Program-made: the position numbers and the translations under genes
Shown: positions 1-7,628 of the stretch, piece by piece
Layout of the letters: every line of letters begins with the position of its first letter
How positions within the stretch are numbered: position 1 is the first letter of the stretch
Notes under the pieces: generated by a model
Seen by the model: the letters and a program-made list of their open reading frames with translations, nothing else
Told to the model about the DNA's origin: nothing
Databases searched by the model: none
Assembly (NCBI RefSeq): GCF_000023105.1
Contig: NC_012669.1
Coordinates: 124,001 to 188,000 of the forward strand
Length of the DNA stretch: 64,000 bases
DNA from: Beutenbergia cavernae DSM 12333
GTDB lineage: Bacteria > Actinomycetota > Actinomycetes > Actinomycetales > Beutenbergiaceae
Reading direction: 5' to 3'

Positions 1-58
1 TCGACTGAGCAGAGCCCCCGGAGCGACGGACGACCGCGGGAGGATCCAGGGCACTGAG

Positions 59-547
59 TCAGCCCTGCGCGGCCATCCACTCCCGCACGCGCCGGTCGGC
101 CTCCTCGTCGGAGACGTCCTCGACGCGCGTCATGATCGACCACCGGATCCCGAACGGGTCGCGGATCGAGGCGAACCGGTCGCCCGTGACGAACGTGGAC
201 GGCTGCTCGCGCACCGTGGCTCCGGCGCGTGCCGCGGCCTCGGTGACGGCGTCGCAGTCCGGCACGTAGATCGCGAGGGAGAACGTGACGGCGTCGTCGC
301 CGGACGGGGCGACGATCCCGTACGCGGGGTTCGGGTCGCCGAGCTGGAGACGCCCGTCGCCGACCTGCAGCTCGGCGTGCGCGATCGTCCCGTCGGGCGC
401 GGCTGCCCGGGCGATCTCGTGCGCTCCGAACACGTCGGTGTAGAACGCGACGGCCGCCGCGGCGCCGTCCACGCACAGGAACGGCGTGATGGTGGAGTAC
501 CCGGCGGGGCGGTAGGGGACGGCGTCGGAGCTGGCTTCAGTGGTCAT
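59..547 (-). CDS. VOC/glyoxalase-fold protein
   Basis: A 162-residue protein of the vicinal-oxygen-chelate superfamily, close to the PhnB-like group once annotated as glyoxalase/bleomycin-resistance proteins. The N-terminal segment STITPFLCVDGAAAAVAFYT and the C-terminal segment DPFGIRWSIMTRVEDVS match the two beta-alpha-beta-beta-beta halves of the fold. The substrate cannot be read from the sequence. The ATG at 545-547 is chosen because the homologous part begins just after it; although the frame stays open far upstream, that part overlaps the AraC gene on the other strand. A possible minus-strand -10 box lies 7 nt before the ATG, so the mRNA may be leaderless. It is divergent from the AraC gene with only 27 bp between start codons, so the two are probably co-controlled. 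Confidence 0.85.
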   Translation of the reverse strand: MTTEASSDAVPYRPAGYSTITPFLCVDGAAAAVAFYTDVFGAHEIARAAAPDGTIAHAELQVGDGRLQLGDPNPAYGIVAPSGDDAVTFSLAIYVPDCDAVTEAAARAGATVREQPSTFVTGDRFASIRDPFGIRWSIMTRVEDVSDEEADRRVREWMAAQG

Positions 548-554
548 GTCGGCC

Positions 555-568
555 AGCGTGCCTACGCT
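555..568. promoter_or_regulatory. Overlapping divergent leaderless promoters
   Basis: TACGCT at 563-568 on the plus strand lies 6 nt before the GTG of the AraC gene. CACGCT on the minus strand (555-560) lies 7 nt before the ATG of the VOC gene. Both fit the TANNNT-type -10 spacing of leaderless actinobacterial mRNAs, the second less well. The two boxes are almost adjacent, so polymerase bound at one should hinder the other. Confidence 0.5.
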
Positions 569-574
569 GCACCC

Positions 575-1489
575 GTGGCCGATTGGACGAACGCGACACG
601 CTTCAGCGGGGCCGGCCCCCGGCCGTCGAGCGTGCCGGCGGACGGGCGCGGCGCCCTCGTCCACCCGCATCAGCTGCAGCGCGTGCTGCACCGCGCCGTC
701 CTCCCCGTGATCGATCCTCGGCTCGCGCCCTACGTCGAGCACTTCTGGTCGGTGGCGTGGCAGCGGCACGGCGAGGCGCCCGCCACGAGCGAGGTCATCA
801 CGCGCCCCGTCTGCCACCTCACGTTCGAGAACGGCGTGGCCGACGACGGCGGCCCGCTCGTGCGGCACGGCGTCACCATGCCCGCGGCGGTCGTCACGAC
901 CGTCTGGACCAGACGCTTCGTGGTGGACCTCGACGGCGAGGGGCGGGCGTTCGGCGTCGGGTTTCGCCCCGGCGGGCTCGCGGCGCTGGCGGGCCGCGAG
1001 CTGCTCGCCGACCTGACGCTGCCCGCGGACGACGTGTTGCCGGGTGCGGCCGCGCTCCTGCCGCGCGTGCTCGCCGAGGACGACGACGCGGCGCGTCACG
1101 CCGTCGTCGAGGGCTGGCTGGTGGGCCTCGCGGCGGAGCCCGACCCGGCGTACCTGGACGCGGTCGCGCTCATCGAGAGGGTGTGGACCGACAGCTCGAT
1201 CGTCCGGGTCGAGCAGATCGGCGAGGTCGCGGGCCTGTCCGCGCGGAGCGTGCAGCGGATGTTCCGCCGGTACGTCGGGGTGGGCCCGAAGTGGGTGCTC
1301 GTGCGGGCGCGTCTCCGGGACGCCGCCGCGCGGCTGGACGGCGAGGGCGAGGCGTCCGTGTCGCTCGCGGACCTCGCCGCCGAGCTCGGCTGGGCCGATC
1401 AGTCGCATCTCGTGCGTGACTTCCGCCGGCAGCTCGGGACCACGCCGGGGCGGTACGCGCGCGATGCGCGGGCCGCGCCGACCACCTGA
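575..1489 (+). CDS. AraC-family transcriptional regulator
   Basis: A 304-residue cytoplasmic DNA-binding regulator. The N-terminal half (about residues 45-160, with DPRLAPYVEHFWSVAW) resembles the DUF6597-type sensor domain. The C-terminal quarter carries the two AraC helix-turn-helices: IGEVAGLSARSVQRMFRRYV, then LAAELGWADQSHLVRDFRRQ followed by the family's GTTPGRYA end. GTG 575 is chosen because an ideal -10 box lies 6 nt upstream and the homologous region starts after it; upstream frame extensions run over the divergent gene. Genes of this architecture often sit next to VOC-fold or DinB-like genes, as here, which suggests the neighbouring VOC gene as a target. The effector is unknown. Confidence 0.88.
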   Translation: MADWTNATRFSGAGPRPSSVPADGRGALVHPHQLQRVLHRAVLPVIDPRLAPYVEHFWSVAWQRHGEAPATSEVITRPVCHLTFENGVADDGGPLVRHGVTMPAAVVTTVWTRRFVVDLDGEGRAFGVGFRPGGLAALAGRELLADLTLPADDVLPGAAALLPRVLAEDDDAARHAVVEGWLVGLAAEPDPAYLDAVALIERVWTDSSIVRVEQIGEVAGLSARSVQRMFRRYVGVGPKWVLVRARLRDAAARLDGEGEASVSLADLAAELGWADQSHLVRDFRRQLGTTPGRYARDARAAPTT

Positions 1490-1516
1490 GCGAGCGGGCG
1501 CCGTCGTCGTCGAGAT

Positions 1517-2032
1517 TCAGGCGTCGCGGCTCGCCCCGCCGCCGACGGGCGGCAGCGACGACCACGGGAACATGATCCAGCGGTCGGTCTCGCGCCAGCT
1601 GTAGTCCGGCTGGATCACCGACTGCGGCTTCGTGTACAGGACGGCGGATCGTGCCTCCGCGCCGTGGGAGCGCATCAGGTCCATGACGAGGGCGAGCGTG
1701 CGGCCGGAGTCGGCGACGTCGTCGACCACGAGCGCGCGGCGACCTGCGAGGTGCGACGTGTCCATGAGCGGCGGCAGCACGACCGGGTCCGGGAGCGTCT
1801 CGCCGACGGCCGTGTAGAACTCGACGTTGAGCGTGCCCATGGCCTTCGTGTCGAGCGCGTACGCGACGGCGCCCGCGGGCACGAGACCGCCGCGGGCGAC
1901 GGCGATGACGACGTCGGGCGTCCAGCCGTCGTCGAGCACGGCGCGCGCGAGGGCGCGGGCGGCGTGCCCGAACTCCGGCCAGGTGAGGACCTCGCGGTCG
2001 GGATGGTCGTCGGGCGTCGGGAAGCTCTCCAC
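1517..2032 (-). CDS. Purine-type phosphoribosyltransferase
   Basis: A 171-residue type-I phosphoribosyltransferase, probably for hypoxanthine/guanine or xanthine salvage (base + PRPP gives nucleotide + PPi). The PRPP-binding signature LVVDDVADSGRTL lies at about residues 101-113, and the PPi loop is at VIAVARGGLVPAG (about 42-54). The C-terminal half has TKPQSVIQPDYSWRETDRWIMFPW, typical of the COG2236/Gpt-like group. The length is normal. It starts with GTG at 2030-2032, with TACGCT 6 nt upstream on the minus strand, so it is likely leaderless. Its 3' end faces the AraC gene. Which purine base is used cannot be decided from the sequence. Confidence 0.88.
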   Translation of the reverse strand: MESFPTPDDHPDREVLTWPEFGHAARALARAVLDDGWTPDVVIAVARGGLVPAGAVAYALDTKAMGTLNVEFYTAVGETLPDPVVLPPLMDTSHLAGRRALVVDDVADSGRTLALVMDLMRSHGAEARSAVLYTKPQSVIQPDYSWRETDRWIMFPWSSLPPVGGGASRDA

Positions 2033-2038
2033 GGCGTC

Positions 2039-2044
2039 AGCGTA
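2039..2044 (-). promoter_or_regulatory. Leaderless -10 box of phosphoribosyltransferase
   Basis: TACGCT on the minus strand ends 6 nt before the GTG start at 2032. This matches the TANNNT box and spacing seen at many genes in the window. Confidence 0.5.
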
Positions 2045-2084
2045 GGTGCAGCGGGCCGTGTCCCCCGTCGCCGCACAACCGTCC

Positions 2085-2090
2085 TAGGCT
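2085..2090 (+). promoter_or_regulatory. Leaderless -10 box of ThuA gene
   Basis: TAGGCT lies 8 nt before the GTG at 2099. No Shine-Dalgarno sequence is present, which supports a leaderless transcript. Confidence 0.45.
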
Positions 2091-2098
2091 CGTGCCTC

Positions 2099-2764
2099 GT
2101 GCAGTCATCCACGAAGCAGGCACTCATCGTCCGCGGCGGCTGGGACGGGCACAGCCCCGTCGCCACCACCGACCTCGCCGCCGCCGCCCTGACCGACCAC
2201 GGGTACGCCGTCGTCGTCTCCGACACGCTCGACGCCTATCTCGACGCCGACGCGCTCGCGGCCACGGACCTGATCGTCCAGTGCTGGACGATGGGCGAGA
2301 TCACCGGCGACCAGGTCGCCGGCCTGCGCGCCGCCGTCGCCGCCGGTACCGGGCTCGCGGGCTGGCACGGCGGGATCGCCGACGCCTTCCGCGCGACGCC
2401 GGAGTACCTCCAGCTGGTCGGCGGGCAGTTCGTCGCGCACCCGGGCGGCATCGTCGACCACAGCATCGAGGTCGCGCCGGAGCGGGCGGACCACCCGATC
2501 GTGGCCGGCTTCACGTCCGTCGCGCTGACGACGGAGCAGTACTGGGTGCTGAGCGACGCCCGCAACGACGTGCTCGCGACGACGACGCTCGCGCCGTCGC
2601 CCGGCGGGGAGTGGACGGAGCCGTTCGTCTCGCCGGCCGTGTGGACGCGCACGTGGGGTGCCGGCCGGGTGTTCGTGTGCACGGCCGGCCACCAGCTCGG
2701 CGACCTCGAGACCCCCGAGATCGCCGGGATCGTGGAGCGCGGCATGCTGTGGGCGTCCCGGTGA
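2099..2764 (+). CDS. ThuA-like domain protein
   Basis: A 221-residue ThuA-like (trehalose-utilisation, class-I glutamine-amidotransferase-like fold) protein. It shows the family features of a GLAGWHGG-type loop in the middle (LAGWHGGIADAF), an HPGGIVDHSIEV segment, ADHPIVAGF, and a closing GRVFVCTAGHQLGDLETPE motif that is near diagnostic. GTG 2099 is supported by a -10 box 8 nt upstream and by the first beta strand (QALIVRGGW) following immediately. The stop overlaps the start of the next gene (GTGA), so the two are translationally coupled. ThuA proteins are often paired with Gfo/Idh/MocA sugar oxidoreductases, as here, and are thought to help convert oxidised (keto) sugars. The exact reaction is not known. 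Confidence 0.9.
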   Translation: MQSSTKQALIVRGGWDGHSPVATTDLAAAALTDHGYAVVVSDTLDAYLDADALAATDLIVQCWTMGEITGDQVAGLRAAVAAGTGLAGWHGGIADAFRATPEYLQLVGGQFVAHPGGIVDHSIEVAPERADHPIVAGFTSVALTTEQYWVLSDARNDVLATTTLAPSPGGEWTEPFVSPAVWTRTWGAGRVFVCTAGHQLGDLETPEIAGIVERGMLWASR

Positions 2765-3903
2765 GCGAGGGCACGGCGGCGGCTCCCGTGCCGTGGACGA
2801 CGGCGTCCCTCGCCTCCCCGCTGCGGGTCGGCATCGTGGGGGCCGGCGCGATCCACCGCGCGTACACGCAGACCATGGCGAGGATGCCGGACGTGGCGAT
2901 CGTCGCCGTCGCCGACCTCGATCCGGCGCGCGCCGCGGCCAGCGCCGCCGAGCATCCCGGGGTGCGCGCCTCGGGGGTGGACGAGCTGCTGGCGGCGGAC
3001 GACGTCGACCTCGTCCTCAACCTCACGATCCCGGCGGCGCACGCCGAGGTGGCGTTGCGCGCGCTCGCGGCCGGCAAGCACGTGTACGGGGAGAAGCCGC
3101 TCGCGGCGAGCGTCGCGTCCGCGCACGCGATGGTCGACGCCGCCGCCGGAGCCGGCCGGGTGCTCACCTGCGCGCCCGACACGGTGCTCGGCACCGGGAC
3201 GCAGACGGCGCGGCACGCGATCGCCGCCGGGACGATCGGGCGGCCGACGTCGGCGACGGCGTTCTTCACGGCGCCCGGGCACGAGCTGTGGCACCCGGAC
3301 CCGGACTTCTACTACGCGCCGGGCGGCGGCCCGCTGCTCGACATGGGCCCGTACTACGTGACGGCGCTCGTCCACCTGCTCGGCCCGGTGACGAGCGTCG
3401 TCGGCGCCGCGAACCGGGCACGCGCGGAGCGCACCATCGGCAGCGGCGCGCGGGCCGGCGTGACGGTCCCCGTCGACGTGGACACCCACGTGACCGGCGT
3501 GCTGGAGCACGCGAGCGGCGCCCTGTCCACGCTCGTCATGAGCTTCGACACCTGGCGCGCCGACCTGCCGAACCTGCTCGTCCACGGCACGTCGGGCTCG
3601 CTGTCGGTGCCGGACCCGAACGGGCACGGCGGCGACGTGCGCGTCGCGGGTCCGGCGACGGACCGCGAGTGGGTCGAGGTGCCGCCGGCCGCCGGGTACG
3701 TCGGCGCCGGGCGCGGGATCGGCGTCCTGGACGCGGCGCGCGCCCTCGCGGCAGGGACCACGCCTCGGGCGAGCGACGCCGTCGCCCTCCACGTGCTCGA
3801 CGTGATGGCGACGCTGCTGCAGGCGGCCCAGGGCGGCGGGCGGGCGGACGTGAGCACGACGTGCGAGGTGCCGCCGCTCGTGCCGTTGACGCCCGTCGGC
3901 TGA
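2761..3903 (+). CDS. Gfo/Idh/MocA-family oxidoreductase
   Basis: A 380-residue NAD(P)-dependent sugar or cyclitol dehydrogenase. The Rossmann motif VGIVGAGAIHRAYTQ lies at about residues 23-37 after a short N-terminal extension, the conserved EKP triad lysine motif is at 111-113 (GEKPLA), and the C-terminal alpha/beta domain contains GGGPLLDMGPYYVTALVHLLG, typical of the family. It is coupled to the ThuA gene by a 4-base overlap, so the pair probably acts on one substrate. The sugar is unknown. The rare alternative of a purely structural or non-catalytic member is not supported, because the EKP lysine and a downstream LDMGPYY motif are both present. Confidence 0.92.
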   Translation: MSEGTAAAPVPWTTASLASPLRVGIVGAGAIHRAYTQTMARMPDVAIVAVADLDPARAAASAAEHPGVRASGVDELLAADDVDLVLNLTIPAAHAEVALRALAAGKHVYGEKPLAASVASAHAMVDAAAGAGRVLTCAPDTVLGTGTQTARHAIAAGTIGRPTSATAFFTAPGHELWHPDPDFYYAPGGGPLLDMGPYYVTALVHLLGPVTSVVGAANRARAERTIGSGARAGVTVPVDVDTHVTGVLEHASGALSTLVMSFDTWRADLPNLLVHGTSGSLSVPDPNGHGGDVRVAGPATDREWVEVPPAAGYVGAGRGIGVLDAARALAAGTTPRASDAVALHVLDVMATLLQAAQGGGRADVSTTCEVPPLVPLTPVG

Positions 3904-3915
3904 CCGGACGCGCCG

Positions 3916-4590
3916 TCAGTACGTGGCGCGGCCGCCGCTGAGGTCGTACACGGCGCCGGTGGAGAAGCTGACGGCGTCGGAGGCGAGGAACGACACGAGG
4001 GCCGCGAACTCCTCGGGCCTCCCGAGCCGGCGCATCGGGATGAGGCTGCGCAGGTGCTCGAGCACCTCGGGCTCCGTGGCCGCGTTCATCGGAGTGTCGA
4101 TGACGGCCGGGGCGACGGCGTTCACGAGCACGCCGGTGGTGGCGAGCTCCTTGCCGAGCGACTTGGTCAGACCGATCACGGCGGCCTTCGACGCCGAGTA
4201 GGCGCTGAGGTTCGGGTTGCCGTCCTTGCCGGCCATGCTGGCGACGTTGACGATGCGACCCCAGCCGCGCTCGACCATCCCCGGCGCGAACGCGCGGCAC
4301 AGGGCGAACGTGCCGAAGACGTTGACGGCGAAGACCCGCTGCCAGTCCTCGTCGGCCACGTCCACGAGCGGGACGTTGGCGCCGATGATGCCGGCGCTGT
4401 TGACCAGGACGTCGACCGGCCCGAGGCGAGCGGCGAGGTCACGGACGGCGTCGCTGTCGGAGACGTCGAGCACGTGGTCCGCGCCCGCCGCGACGTCGAC
4501 GGTGACGACGCGCAGCCCGTCGTCCGTCAGCCGCTCGGCGCAGGCGCTCCCCAGGCCCGATGCACCGCCGGTCACCAGTGCTGTCCTCAT
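3916..4590 (-). CDS. SDR dehydrogenase, 2-keto-3-deoxy-sugar-acid type (inferred)
   Basis: A 224-residue classical short-chain dehydrogenase. The cofactor motif TGGASGLG is at residues 8-15, NSAG at 64-67, and the catalytic Ser118, Tyr131 (YSASK) and Lys135 are all present. The stretch MAGKDGNPNLSAYSASKAAV resembles SDRs that oxidise 2-keto-3-deoxy-fuconate or -rhamnonate in non-phosphorylative sugar pathways. It is the last gene of an operon with a lactonase, an enolase-superfamily dehydratase and a FadR regulator, which supports a step after dehydration. The short length reflects a compact loop after beta-1, not truncation. The specific substrate is inferred, not seen. Confidence 0.85.
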   Translation of the reverse strand: MRTALVTGGASGLGSACAERLTDDGLRVVTVDVAAGADHVLDVSDSDAVRDLAARLGPVDVLVNSAGIIGANVPLVDVADEDWQRVFAVNVFGTFALCRAFAPGMVERGWGRIVNVASMAGKDGNPNLSAYSASKAAVIGLTKSLGKELATTGVLVNAVAPAVIDTPMNAATEPEVLEHLRSLIPMRRLGRPEEFAALVSFLASDAVSFSTGAVYDLSGGRATY

Positions 4591-5372
4591 GGAGCTCCTC
4601 TCGTCCCGCGTGACTCCGCCGTCCCGCGATGGGACAGCGCCTTGATGAGCGCGCTCTTGCCGTCGAGCACGACCTGGAGCATGGCCTCCGCCGCGGCGTC
4701 GGCGTCGCCCCGGTTGATCGCCTCGAAGATCGCCGCATGTCCCTGCGCGTCCTCCGTGAAGTCGGCGGGTCCGTCCGCCGCCGCGTGCTGCTGCACGTCG
4801 AAGCTGAGGTGCATGAAGTCGGCCACGAGGTGGCCGAACCGTCGCAGCAGCGCGTTGTGCGAGGCACCGTAGACGGCCAGGTGGAAGGCGACGTCGGTCG
4901 CCGCATACCCGGCGTGGTCGTGCGCCGTGTCGAGCATCGCCTGCTGTGCCCGCTCCAGGTCGTGCAGGTCGGCCATCGTGGCCCGGGTGGCAGCGAAGCG
5001 CGCCGCGGCCGGTTCCAGCACCTGACGCAGCTCGACGAGGTCGCGCATCGGCGCCTCGCCCTGACCGGAGGCGTGGAACCAGGCCAGCAGGTCGCTGTCG
5101 AAGGCGTTCCACATCTCGACGGGGCGCACGCGTGTCCCGACCTTCTGCCGGATGTCGACGAGGCCCTTCGCCGCCAGCACCTTCATCGCCTCGCGCAACG
5201 ACGTCCGGCTCACGCCGTACTCGACCATGAGCTCGGCCTCCCGCGGGAGCAGCTGGCCAGGCCGGTACCGGCCACCGACCACATCGAGTCCGATCGCCTC
5301 GATCACCCGGCCCTGGAGCCCGCGCATCGAGTACCCGGAGCTGCGCTCGGTCTCCGCGCCGGCCTCGGTCAT
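4587..5372 (-). CDS. FadR/GntR-family regulator
   Basis: A 261-residue regulator with an N-terminal winged helix-turn-helix (about residues 18-85; PREAELMVEYGVSRTSLREAM is the recognition region) and a C-terminal FCD domain (about 105-245), whose metal/ligand histidines appear in AFHLAVYGASHN and HAAIFEA. FCD regulators usually bind sugar acids or other carboxylates and repress their catabolic genes. It sits inside the operon it probably controls, overlapping both neighbours by 4 bases (SDR downstream, dehydratase upstream). Candidate operators with a GTAC core lie before the dehydratase gene and in the divergent region at 7497-7628. Confidence 0.92.
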   Translation of the reverse strand: MTEAGAETERSSGYSMRGLQGRVIEAIGLDVVGGRYRPGQLLPREAELMVEYGVSRTSLREAMKVLAAKGLVDIRQKVGTRVRPVEMWNAFDSDLLAWFHASGQGEAPMRDLVELRQVLEPAAARFAATRATMADLHDLERAQQAMLDTAHDHAGYAATDVAFHLAVYGASHNALLRRFGHLVADFMHLSFDVQQHAAADGPADFTEDAQGHAAIFEAINRGDADAAAEAMLQVVLDGKSALIKALSHRGTAESRGTRGAP

Positions 5373-6589
5373 GCGCGTCCGATCCCGTGCAGGGCGCTCG
5401 ACGCCGCGACGCCTCCCACCTGCGGGCTGCGGTAGAGCTGATCGCCGTCCAGCAGGATCTCGACGTCGCGCACGTAGCCGCCGAGCCGGTCGAGATCGAC
5501 CGAGACCCCGAGTCCGGGTCCCTCGGGTGCGGCGATGCGGCCGTCGGCGTCCGGGAGGAGATGGTCACGCGTGATGTCGAGCGCCAGCGCCTTCGGGGCG
5601 GCGGGGTACTCGCTGATCCGATGGTCGGCGAGCCCGGCGAACGGCTGGAGCGACGCGGAGAGGGCGAGGTGTGAGGTGAACGTGTGGTTCACGAACGTCA
5701 CCCCCTTCCCGGCAGCGTAGTCGGCCGCCGCCTTCGCCGGACCGATCCCACCGATCCGGCCGGTGTCGATCTGGAGGAACCCGATGTGGCCGTAGTCGAC
5801 GAGGTTGCGTGCCATGTGGAGGTTGTGGGCGCCCTCGCCACCCGCGATGCGCAGCGTCCGCGTCCGGGCGGCGAGCGCCGCGTGCTCGGCGTAGGCGTGT
5901 GCCGGGAACGGCTCCTCGAGCCAGGTCACGCGCGCGTCCTCGAGTGCGGGGATGCGCAGGGCGGCTGACTCGACGTCCTCTCCCCAGATCTGCCCCGCGT
6001 CCACGAGGAGCGTCGTGTCGCGGCCCACGCCCTCCCGGGCGGCCTGGAGCTGGTCGGCATCCGCCTCGGGGGTGCCCTCGCCGAACGGTCCCCACCCGAA
6101 CTTCACCGCTCGGAACCCGCGTTCCGTCGCCGATCGCGCTCGGGAGAGCGTCTCGTCGGGCGTGTCACCGAAGAGCAGGGACGCGTAGGCGACCTTCGGG
6201 TACGACGCGTCGTACCCGAGCAGGCGCCAGACCGGCTCCTCCCGGGCATGTCCGAGCAGGTCCCAGAGCGCCATCTCGATCCCGGAGTACGTGTGGGGCG
6301 CCTGGAGCAGGTCCATGCTGTTGCGAGCGACGAGCGCGCTGATCCGTGCGATGTCGGCGGGCGAGTCGAGGCGTTCGCCGAGGACCGAGGCGCTCACGGG
6401 TTGGCAGACGCCGTGCGACCGCGGCGTGACGAAGGCCGCGAGGGAGACGAGCGGGGACGCCTCGCACTCCCCCCAGCCGACGACGCCGTCGGCGACGACA
6501 CGCACCAGGAGCGCATCCTGGCTGCCGTCCGCCTCGAGCGTGATCGAGGGCATGGCCGCGTAGAAGAACTCCACCGATTCGATTCGCAT
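5369..6589 (-). CDS. Mandelate-racemase/enolase-superfamily sugar-acid dehydratase
   Basis: A 406-residue enolase-superfamily enzyme that likely dehydrates an aldonate to a 2-keto-3-deoxy acid using Mg2+. Metal ligands are visible as Asp197 (LLVDAG), the Glu pair at 225-226 (WLEEP) and Glu252 (AGGEGAHN). The Asp-His dyad of the mandelate-racemase subgroup is Asp275 and His302, 27 residues apart as in mandelate racemase. The first base motif is K-x-G (Lys163-Phe-Gly165) instead of K-x-K, arguing against racemase activity and for a dehydratase. RBS GAAGGAAG lies just before the ATG. It follows the lactonase gene by 46 bp and overlaps the regulator gene by 4. Galactonate or fuconate are plausible substrates by context. 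Confidence 0.9.
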   Translation of the reverse strand: MRIESVEFFYAAMPSITLEADGSQDALLVRVVADGVVGWGECEASPLVSLAAFVTPRSHGVCQPVSASVLGERLDSPADIARISALVARNSMDLLQAPHTYSGIEMALWDLLGHAREEPVWRLLGYDASYPKVAYASLLFGDTPDETLSRARSATERGFRAVKFGWGPFGEGTPEADADQLQAAREGVGRDTTLLVDAGQIWGEDVESAALRIPALEDARVTWLEEPFPAHAYAEHAALAARTRTLRIAGGEGAHNLHMARNLVDYGHIGFLQIDTGRIGGIGPAKAAADYAAGKGVTFVNHTFTSHLALSASLQPFAGLADHRISEYPAAPKALALDITRDHLLPDADGRIAAPEGPGLGVSVDLDRLGGYVRDVEILLDGDQLYRSPQVGGVAASSALHGIGRA

Positions 6590-6628
6590 GCTTCCTTCGC
6601 CCTCGCTACGCCGGGTGGGATCGATAGA

Positions 6629-6640
6629 TCGTACGTTACA
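6629..6640. promoter_or_regulatory. Candidate FadR-type operator
   Basis: TCGTACGTTACA resembles the T-GTA...TAC-A pattern of FadR-subfamily operators, though with a longer centre. It overlaps the lactonase stop codon and lies 40 bp before the dehydratase start, where an internal promoter could be controlled. The assignment is tentative. Confidence 0.25.
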
Positions 6641-7496
6641 GGCTGGCCGGTTCGGCCGGCACCCCGCGCACGCCGGGCCGGAGCCGGAAGACGGAGCCGG
6701 ACCCCGGGTGCGCGGCGATCTCGGCAGGGCTGAGCTCGTAGCGCGCCGTGGTCACGAAGAGGTCCTCCAGGTCCGGCCCGCCGAACGCCAGGCTCGTCAC
6801 GTGGCGCGCCGGCAGGTCGACGCGGGCCGTCAGCGTGCCCGACGGGTCGTGGCGGCTGAGGCACCCGGCGTCCCAGTGGGCGACCCAGATCCCGTGCTCG
6901 GCGTCGACGGCCAGCCCGTCCGGCAACCCGTCGTCCTCGCTGAACTGCACGACGAGCCGGCCCTCACCGAGCATCCCCTCGCGCAGACCGTAGGCGAGCA
7001 CGCGCCCGCCGACGGAGTCGCTGACGTACACCTCGCTCCCGTCCTGGCTGAACGCCGGTCCGTTCGTCACGACAAAGCGCTCGGGCGCCCCCGTACCGTC
7101 CGATGCCCGCACGAGCCCGCCCACCGGCGCGCGCTCGGCGACGTCGGCCGTGCTCAGCCAGATGGCGCCGGTGGCATCGGTCTTCGCGTCGTTGACGTGG
7201 GTCCCGGGCGTGAGGCCCAGCTCAGGTTCGAGCGGTGCGACGGCAGCGCTCGTGCGGGAGATCCGGTACAGGCGGCGGCCGGCGGCGAGCAGGAGGTCCT
7301 CCCTGGAGCTGGTCGGCAGGAGGGCACCGAGCGGAGCCGGCAGCGGCACGGGGGACGACCGGACGTCGCCGCTCCCGTCCCAGCGGTGCAGCGTCGGACG
7401 CGCGAGATCCAGCCAGTAGAGCGCACCCTCCGCAGCGTCCCAGAGCGCCGACTCGCCGAGCTCGTCAGCTGTGGCGGCGATCGCGTCGATGTTCAC
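6636..7496 (-). CDS. SMP-30/gluconolactonase-family lactonase
   Basis: A 286-residue six-bladed beta-propeller lactonase that would hydrolyse an aldonolactone to the aldonate. The metal-binding residues of the family are seen at Glu15 (GESALWD), Asn102 (HVNDAK), Asn145 (VTNGPAFS) and Asp193 (LPDGLAVD). The length matches SMP-30/regucalcin. It starts at GTG 7494-7496 behind a GAAAGG ribosome site. It is the first gene of a four-gene operon (lactonase, dehydratase, regulator, SDR) and is divergent from a second SDR plus a sugar ABC importer. This places it between sugar oxidation and acid dehydration. Confidence 0.9.
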   Translation of the reverse strand: MNIDAIAATADELGESALWDAAEGALYWLDLARPTLHRWDGSGDVRSSPVPLPAPLGALLPTSSREDLLLAAGRRLYRISRTSAAVAPLEPELGLTPGTHVNDAKTDATGAIWLSTADVAERAPVGGLVRASDGTGAPERFVVTNGPAFSQDGSEVYVSDSVGGRVLAYGLREGMLGEGRLVVQFSEDDGLPDGLAVDAEHGIWVAHWDAGCLSRHDPSGTLTARVDLPARHVTSLAFGGPDLEDLFVTTARYELSPAEIAAHPGSGSVFRLRPGVRGVPAEPASL

Positions 7497-7628
7497 GTCT
7501 TGCCTTTCGGGGATCCATAAGTACTATCTAAGCCACGAGAACGTGTCGAGCGCGACCCCTGAGGGAGGCGAGCTCGCTACGTACAGGCGATTCATCAGAC
7601 CATTGTCGTTCCGGATGAGGAAGGTGCC
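7497..7628. promoter_or_regulatory. Divergent control region of the sugar-acid locus
   Basis: These 132 bp separate the lactonase operon (minus) from the SDR-importer-galactosidase operon (plus). It is locally AT-richer (ATAAGTACTATCT around 7517-7529) and holds two GTAC-centred elements, AAGTACTA and CTACGTACAG (near 7579-7588), which are candidate sites for the FadR regulator. A ribosome site, AGGAAGG, precedes the plus-strand ATG. Confidence 0.35.
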
